This document shows, in pieces, positions 1 to 6,572 of a stretch of 7,569 nt of DNA. The notes under the pieces were generated by a model that did no database searches, was not told the DNA's origin, and was given only the letters and a program-made list of their open reading frames with translations. The stretch is from RGIG3009 sp045590415 (lineage in GTDB: Bacteria > Bacillota > Clostridia > Oscillospirales > Acutalibacteraceae), in contig JAZNRA010000042.1 in assembly GCA_045590415.1 (NCBI GenBank), positions 1 through 7,569 on the forward strand. Reading direction: 5' to 3'. A program made the position numbers and the translations under genes. Every line of letters starts with the position of its first letter. The first letter of the stretch is position 1.

Positions 1-67
1 GGACCATACAAACGATCAAAAAAACCAATGCCATGCACAGTACTAAGAGTTTACTGAATTTTTTCAT
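1..67 (-). CDS. Start of a secreted or membrane-anchored protein (truncated by the window edge)
   Basis: Only the first 22 codons are present; the gene runs off the left edge. The ATG at 67-65 follows an AGAGGG ribosome binding site (80-75) with 7 bases between. The peptide begins MKKFSKLLVLC and continues as a long hydrophobic stretch, which is a typical Sec signal peptide: two lysines, then a hydrophobic core. No lipobox cysteine or cleavage site is reached before the edge. It lies beyond the terminator of the permease operon and has its own promoter, so it is a separate transcription unit on the same strand. A sugar-binding lipoprotein would suit this neighbourhood, but that is inference from context; the visible residues show export only. 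Confidence 0.75.
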   Translation of the reverse strand, partial: MKKFSKLLVLCMALVFLIVCMV

Positions 68-74
68 CACATAT

Positions 75-80
75 CCCTCT
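75..80 (-). promoter_or_regulatory. Ribosome binding site of the truncated signal-peptide gene
   Basis: AGAGGG reading on the minus strand, 7 bases before the ATG at 67. It supports this ATG as the true start. Confidence 0.7.
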
Positions 81-92
81 CAATTCAATTGA
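80..92. repeat. 13-base palindrome in the 5' leader (TCAATT-C-AATTGA)
   Basis: Two 6-base arms, TCAATT (80-85) and AATTGA (87-92), are perfect inverted repeats around a single base. The element sits between the predicted promoter and the ribosome binding site of the truncated gene and touches the binding site by one base. It could be a small operator. It is AT-rich and short, and a one-base loop is too tight for a stable RNA hairpin, so it may equally be chance. Confidence 0.35.
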
Positions 93-118
93 TTTTTGGG
101 GCAAATAAACACAACTTT

Positions 119-147
119 ATTTTAACATCAAAACCAAGATAATGCAA
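119..147 (-). promoter_or_regulatory. Predicted sigma-A-type promoter with extended -10 for the truncated gene
   Basis: Reading the minus strand, a -35-like TTGCAT (147-142) is followed after exactly 17 bases by the -10 element TAAAAT (124-119), one mismatch from TATAAT. A TG at 127-126 is correctly placed for an extended -10, which compensates for the weak -35 (3 of 6 matches). Transcription would start near position 112, giving a leader of about 45 bases. It lies after the operon terminator and before the next gene, as expected. This is a consensus match only. Confidence 0.55.
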
Positions 148-202
148 TAGCGATCTTTATATTTTTTGAAGACCGTTATTGGGAATTTATTGATCATCAT
201 AG

Positions 203-239
203 AAAAAACCGATGCGCCAACAAAAGCGCATCGGTTTTT
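203..239 (-). terminator. Strong intrinsic terminator closing the permease operon
   Basis: The arms CCGATGCGC (209-217) and GCGCATCGG (226-234) are a perfect 9-base-pair GC-rich stem around an 8-base loop (218-225). The stem is extended by A:T pairs from the flanking A and T runs. Transcribed on the minus strand, it ends in a run of six U (208-203). It begins 22 bases after the stop codon of the last permease gene. The opposite strand also ends in five T, so it could work in both directions, but no plus-strand gene is present to need it. Confidence 0.92.
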
Positions 240-261
240 GCGTTATAACAAATAAAATCGG

Positions 262-1176
262 TTATTCCCACTTACGGATGCACAGACGGTTGTACAAACC
301 GAGAACCACACCCATGACCGCTAAGACAATACCGAAATACAACCACAGCATAGCGGAACTTTGGTCGTAGATCTGTTTGTCCTGCAACAATTCAAACGCC
401 TGCTTCATCAGCGGATTGTCCGTAGCAGTGAACAACTGGATCATAGTGTAGATCAATACCAGCGTAATAACGTGACGCAAGCTCGGAACGGTTACCATCC
501 AGAACTCTTCCCACTTGTTCGCGCCTTCAATCTTGGACACCTCATACAGTTGTGCGGGAATACTTTGCAGACCTGCCAAGAACAATATCGTTTGCACACC
601 GCAGCTCCAAATAATGCTGAAAACGTTGCTCAATAAGTCTCCCAACATGGTGTTGATCTGGTCAGGCAGCTGCAAACTTTGCAAAATACTTTGGAAATCA
701 ATAACGCCACCGTATTCACCCGGGGTGCTGCTACTTGTCAAGTTGAAGATGGGAGCGTTGACCAAATCACCGGACAAAAGACTGATAATCGGTGAAGTGG
801 CAATGATGATCGGCAATGCGAAGATTGCACGGAAAACGGTACGACCGACAAATTTCTGGTTAAGCACCACCGCCAAAATCAAACTCAAGGACAAAACGAG
901 CGGGAGCGTGTATCCGATCAAGCCCAATGAACTCGTCAAGTTATCGACGTATTTGGCATCGGTATTCAAAATGTAGTCAAAATGCGTCAGACCGACAAAG
1001 GTTGTCTGCATGCCGTCTTCGGTAATTCTCGCATCGGAAAATGCGTAAATGAGCGAAGAGACGAGCGGAACAATAAAGAACAGTATCAGTCCCAAAGCCC
1101 AGTGAGCAACGAAGGTGTAACCCATGCGTTCACGACGGGCAACCAAGCCATTTTGCTTTTGCCAAAAAGGTTTCAT
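262..1176 (-). CDS. MalF-type sugar ABC transporter permease (second one in the operon)
   Basis: An integral membrane subunit of a CUT1-type carbohydrate importer (binding-protein-dependent transport inner membrane family), 304 residues. About six membrane segments are visible, near residues 26-46, 86-106, 115-136, 183-203, 235-250 and 276-297. The cytoplasmic EAA loop that docks the ATPase is at 211-233: YEVSKIEGANKWEEF, ending TVPSL, with the invariant-type Gly at 218. EAA is altered to EVS, and LP to VP. The N-terminal pattern (charged start, then GYTFVAHWALG) resembles MalF rather than MalG. The extracytoplasmic stretch between segments 3 and 4 (about 137-180) is long and rich in Ser, Thr and Asn. 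A longer reading frame reaches 1254, but I chose the ATG at 1176 because AGGAGGG lies 8 bases before it and the longer form would overlap the DUF5696 gene. It is the last gene of the operon, 19 bases after its neighbour. The substrate is unknown. Confidence 0.9.
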   Translation of the reverse strand: MKPFWQKQNGLVARRERMGYTFVAHWALGLILFFIVPLVSSLIYAFSDARITEDGMQTTFVGLTHFDYILNTDAKYVDNLTSSLGLIGYTLPLVLSLSLILAVVLNQKFVGRTVFRAIFALPIIIATSPIISLLSGDLVNAPIFNLTSSSTPGEYGGVIDFQSILQSLQLPDQINTMLGDLLSNVFSIIWSCGVQTILFLAGLQSIPAQLYEVSKIEGANKWEEFWMVTVPSLRHVITLVLIYTMIQLFTATDNPLMKQAFELLQDKQIYDQSSAMLWLYFGIVLAVMGVVLGLYNRLCIRKWE

Positions 1177-1184
1177 CGTTTGTT

Positions 1185-1191
1185 CCCTCCT
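1185..1191 (-). promoter_or_regulatory. Ribosome binding site that fixes the start of the last permease at 1176
   Basis: AGGAGGG on the minus strand, 8 bases before the ATG at 1176. It falls in the 19-base gap after the DUF5696 stop codon and argues against the in-frame start at 1254, which lies inside the preceding gene. Confidence 0.8.
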
Positions 1192-1195
1192 CTCA

Positions 1196-3421
1196 TCAAT
1201 ACCGCACTTCGTAGGCAGCCAACTCGCCGACCGGCGAATCAGCAGCCGCGTCACTATGGTTGATATACAGCGTTACACCGTTATCAAACACAGTTTCGGT
1301 AACCGAATCCGACAGTGCGGTGTAACGGACCATGCTTGCGTTATTGATCTTCTCGTACAGTGCGCCATGTTCCTTTAAGGTGCTGTCGATCAGTTTTTTG
1401 TTTGCCGAAAAACTGCAAGCGTACAGTTTGTTAGCGCCCATTCCCACATAAAGCATATCGGTTTCGGTAAGGTCTGTGTTGTATTCGTACAACACGGAGA
1501 AACTTAAATTAGCACCATACGCTAAGGTTCTGAGAATGGCGCGGTTGGTGTCATCGGCCAAGTTGACGGATTCGCCAAAGATCGGTTTTGTTCCGCTGAA
1601 CACCAATTCATAGAACGGAATCTCGGCATCAAAAGCGAAATTGCCGCCGTTGTCAGTCGGAACATCAAACACCACGGTGGAAGCGATCGCGGAATACGCG
1701 TTCGGACCGCCTGCTACGGCGTGATCACTCTCTAAGAAGGAGTTAATGATCGTTGACACATCGGTCTGCGTATTGCTTTTCACAGCATAAGCAGAATCAG
1801 CAAAATCAGAATAGGCGGAATGTCCGAGTGTCATAAAGCTCACGCCGGAAAGGTTTTTCTTGTCTGCCATTTTGAGCAGTTTTTCAGAAGCCGGGATCAA
1901 TTGGCTACGGCTTAAAAGTTTATAGGGGTATTTCAACTTTTTCTCGCGTTGCGGTGTACCGATCGGGTAGCAGATCGCTTTACGCAAGCTTGCGCTCTGC
2001 GCAACGTCGGAAGCCGAGGAAAAACCGTTTCCGGAACGGCTGAAACGAACCAAATCAAAATCCGAGAACAAGTCGATGCCCTTGTCCGCACAATACGTTT
2101 CCAACGCAGAACGCTGAGCGTCTGTACCGAAAACAGAAGCAAAAGAGAAACCACCCGCTACGCTGCCGGGATTGACACCACGATCACCGAAGCCCACCAA
2201 ACGAACGGTCGGTTGTATGGTTGTGCTTTCCAACAACGAGCTCAACATAGTTTGTGCTTGCGTGAAGGTTGTCGCAGCAATCGTACTGTCGCACGGGAAG
2301 CCCAAAACGGAACCTGTGACCTGCGCACCACCAAGAATTGTCAAACCATAGTTTGCTCCGGAAGGTGTTTTGAGCAGGTCGCCCGTGCTTTCCAAATACT
2401 GACGATAGCATTTTGCCATGCCGTTATAATCCGCATCCTCGCCTTTAAGCGGGAAGTAAGACAGCGTTGGATTAACGGAGGTGCGTATCGAGGAGGCGAC
2501 AGTATAGAAATCGCCACCACCGAGAACTGCTTTGTTGCTGGCGTTCGTAGGCAAATCGTCGTAACCGCGAATGTAATAGGTCGGGTATACCGTTGTATAA
2601 CCGGTACGGCGATTTCCGGCTTCCACTTGAACGGTTGCCGATTCTGCTCCGTCTTTCATCACACACAACATACCGTTATCACCGTTCTTAACACCGAAGA
2701 CGGGTAAGCGAAGTGCTTCTTCTTCCGTGGTAAGTTCGACGTATGCCTGCGAAAGGTCGCGACCATATACCAGACCACTGTATTTGCGAGTGCCCTCTAC
2801 GGTCTCCTTAGCATAGATCAAAGAACCCGAGCCGGACGGAACCATTATATAGGACCCTTCGTTCTCGTTGAGCGCCGAACACAGGAACGGTGCAACGGAA
2901 ACCGAAAGGATCTTGTAAGCGTCCCCTTCACCGATGTTCTGTGCATCAACCGTTACATCCAGGGAGGTAGCGCCCAGCGTGTAGATTACCGGAACGGAAA
3001 TTTGCGCGCTTTCAAAATAGTAGGTTACGCGAACACCATTCTTAACCGTTTCACAAGACACTTTGCCGTTTTCGACGGCGTCGGAATACCCGCCAAAGGT
3101 CTCCAAGGTCAAGTTCTCTTGCTTAACGGCAGTAATGTTGATGGTTGAATTTACGTTTGAGTTTAAGCCGCCTTCTTGCAAATACTCATACGGAATGTTT
3201 GACCAAATATAGCCGGTCTGTACATCACGGAGCATCACGCAATACGCGGTTTCATCCCAAACAAGTTCATAGGCGGCGTTGGAAGCTACCACACCGCTCG
3301 GAACGGTTTTCACCGTTGCGTCCCCGGCATAAGCGGGATACGTTTCTGTTTTGGATGAACTGCACCCTACCATCGAAAGAAGCAGAATACAGCACATCGC
3401 AAATAATACACACTTTTTCAT
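1196..3421 (-). CDS. DUF5696-family extracellular lipoprotein
   Basis: A 741-residue lipoprotein. The signal peptide ends at MVGC with lipidated Cys20, followed by a Ser-rich linker, so the protein is anchored outside the membrane. Features I recognise from DUF5696, in order: YELVWDETAYCVMLRDVQTGYIWSN (51-75, shown in part: D66, T69, G70, W73 are the core), then PSGSGSLIY (195-203) and YGRD (219-222), LPVFGVKNGD (239-248), VYPTYYI (278-284), and GEDADYNGMAKCYRQYL (327-343). A probable barrel-like middle region follows (about 355-600: TTFTQAQ 384-390, SDFDLVRF 453-460), then PFYELVFSG (602-610) and a C-terminal segment FDNGVTLYINHSD (712-724). The activity of the family is not known to me; the layout recalls carbohydrate-active enzymes or binding proteins. 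Length is normal for the family. I start it at 3421 rather than 3430 because of the ribosome binding site. It lies between the propeller protein and a permease in the operon. Confidence 0.88.
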   Translation of the reverse strand: MKKCVLFAMCCILLLSMVGCSSSKTETYPAYAGDATVKTVPSGVVASNAAYELVWDETAYCVMLRDVQTGYIWSNIPYEYLQEGGLNSNVNSTINITAVKQENLTLETFGGYSDAVENGKVSCETVKNGVRVTYYFESAQISVPVIYTLGATSLDVTVDAQNIGEGDAYKILSVSVAPFLCSALNENEGSYIMVPSGSGSLIYAKETVEGTRKYSGLVYGRDLSQAYVELTTEEEALRLPVFGVKNGDNGMLCVMKDGAESATVQVEAGNRRTGYTTVYPTYYIRGYDDLPTNASNKAVLGGGDFYTVASSIRTSVNPTLSYFPLKGEDADYNGMAKCYRQYLESTGDLLKTPSGANYGLTILGGAQVTGSVLGFPCDSTIAATTFTQAQTMLSSLLESTTIQPTVRLVGFGDRGVNPGSVAGGFSFASVFGTDAQRSALETYCADKGIDLFSDFDLVRFSRSGNGFSSASDVAQSASLRKAICYPIGTPQREKKLKYPYKLLSRSQLIPASEKLLKMADKKNLSGVSFMTLGHSAYSDFADSAYAVKSNTQTDVSTIINSFLESDHAVAGGPNAYSAIASTVVFDVPTDNGGNFAFDAEIPFYELVFSGTKPIFGESVNLADDTNRAILRTLAYGANLSFSVLYEYNTDLTETDMLYVGMGANKLYACSFSANKKLIDSTLKEHGALYEKINNASMVRYTALSDSVTETVFDNGVTLYINHSDAAADSPVGELAAYEVRY

Positions 3422-3429
3422 ACTGCACA

Positions 3430-3435
3430 TCCTTC
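3430..3435 (-). promoter_or_regulatory. Ribosome binding site that fixes the DUF5696 start at 3421
   Basis: GAAGGA on the minus strand ends at 3430, 8 bases before the ATG at 3421. The in-frame ATG at 3430 shares its first base with this site, so it cannot use it. Starting at 3421 also gives a cleaner signal peptide, MKKCVLFAMC. Confidence 0.75.
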
Positions 3436-3468
3436 ATACAGGAAAATCAATTACCAACTCAGATGCTA

Positions 3469-5583
3469 TTATCTAAACACTATCTCCATGAAGATGGAGT
3501 ATAAGAAATTCCAGAACTGCTGAAGCAAAATGACCACGATAAAACCGATGCAAAGCGTCAAAACCATGCAAACTAACGTTACGATACTTGTGATCAGGAA
3601 TTTCGGGAAGGTGTATTCATGAATTGCCATCATGCCGACAGACAACAGGTAGAACGTATAGATCAGCAGTACCGTTTGAATGCCGCTCATGAGTGCGCCG
3701 CCTGAAAGCGGGAGAATGTGGGAAAGGCCCACGTAAACGAACGTGTAGATAACAAGTGGTAACAACGAATACGCTGTTATAATAATGATCTCTTTAAGAG
3801 AACCTTTGCCGGAGAACAAAGAACACATTAACCAGTTGACAATACTCCACAAGAAGACCAGTCCAACCGTCTGTGCCAGCGTGTAGGAAATGTTATAGGT
3901 CTGAGAGCTGTTCGGACAGAACAAGAAACCGGTCGAGGTGGCTGCCAATGCTTCGGCAAAGAAGTACAAAAGGATAATGATCAATGCGATCAGCAAAGAA
4001 CCGCGTTTCTTATACTTAATGTCTTCAAAGGCACGGAAGGGATGCGTCGTCACTTCAAGGAGTGCTTTGATTTTGTCGTTTTGAATTAACGGTCGGTTGC
4101 GTTTTTTCAAGCGAGCAAGCAATACGACAAATCCGACAATCAAAAGAATCGCACCTGCAAAGAACCAAATGAAATAGCGGGCTATAAACTCTTTAATCAG
4201 AACCTGCCACGCCAAATCATAGGTCGGGTAATCCAGGCCTTTTTTTGCATACGCCAAAGCTGCCTCATAGTCTTTGGCACTGTAGGCAGCGTTTGCCAAG
4301 CCGCGATAAGCCAACTGCGAACTGGCATCCTGCTCAACGACCTGCTCCCACAACGGTTGAGATTCGATATAGTCACCTTTTAAGGTCATTGCTTGTGCCT
4401 TAAAATACAGCGCGCCAAATTCAGTCTGCTCAAACACCGTGATCTGCTCAGCTTTTGCATCAGCAACCAACACCGACGTGCCATGCAAAGCCATTGAGGA
4501 CGGCTCAATAAACTCGCCAAGCTCCATTCCGGCGCCAACGCCACCGCCAAACGTGCCGAGGCGGTTGCAGGTGTTATCGTACACATAGACTAAACCATAC
4601 ACTTTATCTAATGTAAAGATATAGTCGTCTGCGCTCACGTCGATTGCAACCAAGTCCTGTACACGGTTTTTACCCGCTTTACTGGGGAGACTGTACTCCA
4701 GGAAATTCAGCGAGTCTGCCGCCGCGGTTGAACCGTCACTTTGGCGTTTCAATAAAATGTTAGAACCGCCGGAGCTGATCTTACGAATTTGGCCCTTGCC
4801 GTTGGACCACACGGCGGTCTTACCGGAGCACACCGTTAAGTAGCCGTCGGCATCCAACGCCATGTCGACAAACGAATACGGAAGAACCTTTGCGGAGGCC
4901 TCTTTCTTCGTGTCGTTACTTGTAATCATGTCAAACAAGTAGGAAAGCGTATTCAGTGCTGTCGCAGTTACGCGGTTCGCACCGTAAAAGCCCATAAATT
5001 CCCCCTCGGGAGAATAAGCTAATGCACCGTAATAGCAACCTAAGCTCATAATATATGCATAGCCGTCGTTGTCCTTCATGAATCGAGTGGGCTGATACTG
5101 GAAGTCATCCGGAATCAGCGGCGAATCCGGCAGCTCCCACGATTCCTTGAACAAACCGGTAGAATCGGTAACCAGTATTCTGCCGTTTAAAGTATCCGAA
5201 ATGTATAAATCGCCATTGGTGTCAACATAAACACCCTGCGCACCCGAAAAGTCTATTTCCATGTCGTCTGCATCACGCGCGGTCAAGACTTCTTTTAAGG
5301 TGTAATCAGGATTTAAGACAAGAATCTGGGACTCTTTGCTCAACAGAACATAGACTTCGCCGTTTGCCGCACAAAACAGATCGGAGATTTCTTCAAGCGA
5401 ATCCTCAAGACCCAAATCTGCTGCGGAAATCGTACGCGTTGCTGCATACAGTTCGCGAGAAAGCGCTTGCGTAATGGAAGAATTCGGCTCGTCTTTATGA
5501 GTGAAGGAATCCGCCGAAGCCGCAATGCCCGAGCTGGCAAACAGCAGTATGGCAACGCAAAGAGCTGAAAATATTTTTTTCAA
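3469..5583 (-). CDS. Exported NHL-propeller / TPR-like / Yip1-family membrane protein
   Basis: A 704-residue multi-domain membrane protein. Residues 1-24 are a signal peptide with an ASA cleavage site before Asp25. Residues about 55-390 carry NHL-like propeller repeats; the clearest are GVYVDTNGDLYISDTLNGRI (116-135), the block at 311-347, and 360-385 with SVLVADAKAEQITVF (370-384). A helical TPR-like section spans about 388-451 (LAYRGLANAAYSAKDYEAALAYA lies within 424-446). A membrane span at 471-490 is followed by a basic RLKKRNR stretch, which puts that side in the cytoplasm. Then comes the Yip1-type domain: the THPFRAFEDIK entry motif (513-523) and five hydrophobic spans at about 529-550, 570-590, 597-619, 630-652 and 663-687. 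The propeller and TPR would therefore be outside the cell. Propellers of this kind usually bind ligands or partners. The role of bacterial Yip1-domain proteins in sugar operons is unknown; a transport accessory or sensor is inference from context. The gene starts with TTG. Confidence 0.85.
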   Translation of the reverse strand: MKKIFSALCVAILLFASSGIAASADSFTHKDEPNSSITQALSRELYAATRTISAADLGLEDSLEEISDLFCAANGEVYVLLSKESQILVLNPDYTLKEVLTARDADDMEIDFSGAQGVYVDTNGDLYISDTLNGRILVTDSTGLFKESWELPDSPLIPDDFQYQPTRFMKDNDGYAYIMSLGCYYGALAYSPEGEFMGFYGANRVTATALNTLSYLFDMITSNDTKKEASAKVLPYSFVDMALDADGYLTVCSGKTAVWSNGKGQIRKISSGGSNILLKRQSDGSTAAADSLNFLEYSLPSKAGKNRVQDLVAIDVSADDYIFTLDKVYGLVYVYDNTCNRLGTFGGGVGAGMELGEFIEPSSMALHGTSVLVADAKAEQITVFEQTEFGALYFKAQAMTLKGDYIESQPLWEQVVEQDASSQLAYRGLANAAYSAKDYEAALAYAKKGLDYPTYDLAWQVLIKEFIARYFIWFFAGAILLIVGFVVLLARLKKRNRPLIQNDKIKALLEVTTHPFRAFEDIKYKKRGSLLIALIIILLYFFAEALAATSTGFLFCPNSSQTYNISYTLAQTVGLVFLWSIVNWLMCSLFSGKGSLKEIIIITAYSLLPLVIYTFVYVGLSHILPLSGGALMSGIQTVLLIYTFYLLSVGMMAIHEYTFPKFLITSIVTLVCMVLTLCIGFIVVILLQQFWNFLYSIFMEIVFR
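3484..3499. repeat. Small perfect inverted repeat at the 3' end of the Yip1-family gene
   Basis: CTCCAT (3484-3489) and ATGGAG (3494-3499) pair perfectly around a 4-base loop, inside the last codons of the propeller/Yip1 gene. No U run follows on the minus strand, so it is not an intrinsic terminator. It could slow decay or processing of the upstream mRNA, but a 6-base-pair stem is also readily produced by chance. Confidence 0.3.
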
Positions 5584-5588
5584 GACAA

Positions 5589-5595
5589 TCCACCT
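5589..5595 (-). promoter_or_regulatory. Ribosome binding site supporting the TTG start at 5583
   Basis: AGGTGGA on the minus strand, one mismatch from AGGAGG in the core, with the start six bases after its final G. The TTG it serves opens MKKIFSALCVAILLF, a textbook signal peptide. No in-frame ATG lies near the start of that signal sequence, so TTG is well supported. Confidence 0.7.
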
Positions 5596-5619
5596 AACTT
5601 TCGCTTGTCATTCTGCTTC

Positions 5620-6519
5620 TTACTTAATACCGGAACTGCTCATGGTCTCGATAACATTACTTTGAGCAATAAAATATACAATGATCGGAGGAAGCATCAT
5701 CAAAACCGTTGCCGCCATGGCACTGCCGGAACGAGCAATACCACCGTTGGTAATGTTGGTCATAACCTGCGGAATAAGTTTTAATTCCTCACTGAAGATC
5801 GTTCCGCTCGGCACTATCGACCACAAGTCGCGGAAGGAGAACAACATCAAGGTCATCCACGAAGGTTTCGCAATCGGCATAACGATCTGCCAGTAAATGC
5901 GACCCATTCCCGCACCGTCAATACGCGCCGCTTCCATCAACGCATTCGGCACGCTGACGTCGATAAATTGCTTCATCAAGAAACAGCCCATCGCAGAGGG
6001 GATTGCCGGGAACAGATATACCAAATACGTATCGACAATACCGATTTTACTGAAAATCAGATATTGCGGAACCGACAGCGTGTAACTGTTGTACAACAGC
6101 GCAAACTGCACGATCAAAAAGAGAACCTTTCTGCCTTTAATCTGCGATTTCGAGAAAATAAAGGCCGCAGCAGACGCCGCCATAACGTGCAACACAACAC
6201 CGCTTATTGAAACAAACAAACTGTTGAAGAAATACCGTTCCATCGGAACGCGCAAGGTGTTGAGCAACGAAGGAAGGGCTATGTAATTCTCCAGCGTCGG
6301 ACGATGCACGAGGAAACGCGGCGGGAAAATCAACAACTCGTCCAACGGTTTAAAAGAGGTACATATACAGTATATCATCGGTAAAACCGTGAACATACCT
6401 GCTAAAAACAAAAGGGAAAAATACAGCACCGAGCCCGCTTTAGAGCGCGTATACCGTCGGTATTCCGAACGCTTTTTAGGGCGCAGCATACGGACTGCCT
6501 TTACCGTGTTATTAGTCAA
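5620..6519 (-). CDS. MalG-type carbohydrate ABC transporter permease
   Basis: A second CUT1-type channel subunit, 299 residues. Membrane segments lie near residues 29-53, 97-122, 131-147, 162-183, 218-237 and 266-287. The EAA loop is canonical: LMEAARIDGAGMGRIYWQIV (194-213) followed by MPIAKP (214-219), with Glu196, Ala197, Ala198 and Gly202 in place. MalG-type marks are the N-terminal pattern with PMIYCICTSFKP (47-58), the NSLFVSISG region of segment 2 (99-107), and the short polar C-terminus after VIETMSSSGIK. It would pair with the MalF-type subunit encoded 53 bases upstream. The chosen start is TTG at 6519, preceded by AGGCGGTGA. The first in-frame ATG, at residue 11, has only a weak binding site. 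The basic N-terminus (KKRSEYRRYTRSK) fits a cytoplasmic tail. No substrate can be assigned. Confidence 0.92.
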   Translation of the reverse strand: MTNNTVKAVRMLRPKKRSEYRRYTRSKAGSVLYFSLLFLAGMFTVLPMIYCICTSFKPLDELLIFPPRFLVHRPTLENYIALPSLLNTLRVPMERYFFNSLFVSISGVVLHVMAASAAAFIFSKSQIKGRKVLFLIVQFALLYNSYTLSVPQYLIFSKIGIVDTYLVYLFPAIPSAMGCFLMKQFIDVSVPNALMEAARIDGAGMGRIYWQIVMPIAKPSWMTLMLFSFRDLWSIVPSGTIFSEELKLIPQVMTNITNGGIARSGSAMAATVLMMLPPIIVYFIAQSNVIETMSSSGIK

Positions 6520-6526
6520 ATCACAC

Positions 6527-6535
6527 TCACCGCCT
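6527..6535 (-). promoter_or_regulatory. Ribosome binding site supporting the TTG start at 6519
   Basis: AGGCGGTGA on the minus strand matches the long anti-16S complement AGGAGGTGA at eight of nine bases. It is the only good site upstream of this gene. It lies 10 bases (counted from its GGCGG core) before the TTG, slightly long but workable. Confidence 0.6.
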
Positions 6536-6572
6536 AAGCTATAATAATCATAATTCGTTTACTAAATTTCTG

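Noticed and set aside
148..200. A possible catabolite-control (cre-like) site in the gap between the terminator and the next promoter
   Set aside because: The stretch AAGATCGCTATTGC has a central CG, but it misses several consensus positions and lacks the expected symmetry.
515..976. A 153-codon plus-strand open frame opposite the last permease
   Set aside because: It is antisense to a clear six-span permease and lacks any family resemblance, and several other overlapping plus-strand frames occur in the same region, as expected for shadows.
1177..1254. A 26-residue N-terminal extension of the last permease
   Set aside because: It would overlap the DUF5696 coding end, reads as an unlikely Arg-rich peptide, and lacks a ribosome binding site. 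The ATG at 1176 has a strong one.
1949..2707. A 252-codon open frame on the plus strand opposite the DUF5696 gene
   Set aside because: Its translation is low-complexity in character, rich in Arg, Cys and Thr, with no recognisable domain, and it lies wholly antisense to a well-supported gene. No ribosome binding site stands out. It is a shadow of the real gene.
3422..3430. Upstream ATG giving MCS before the DUF5696 signal peptide
   Set aside because: This ATG begins in the last base of the ribosome binding site. The ATG at 3421 has proper spacing.
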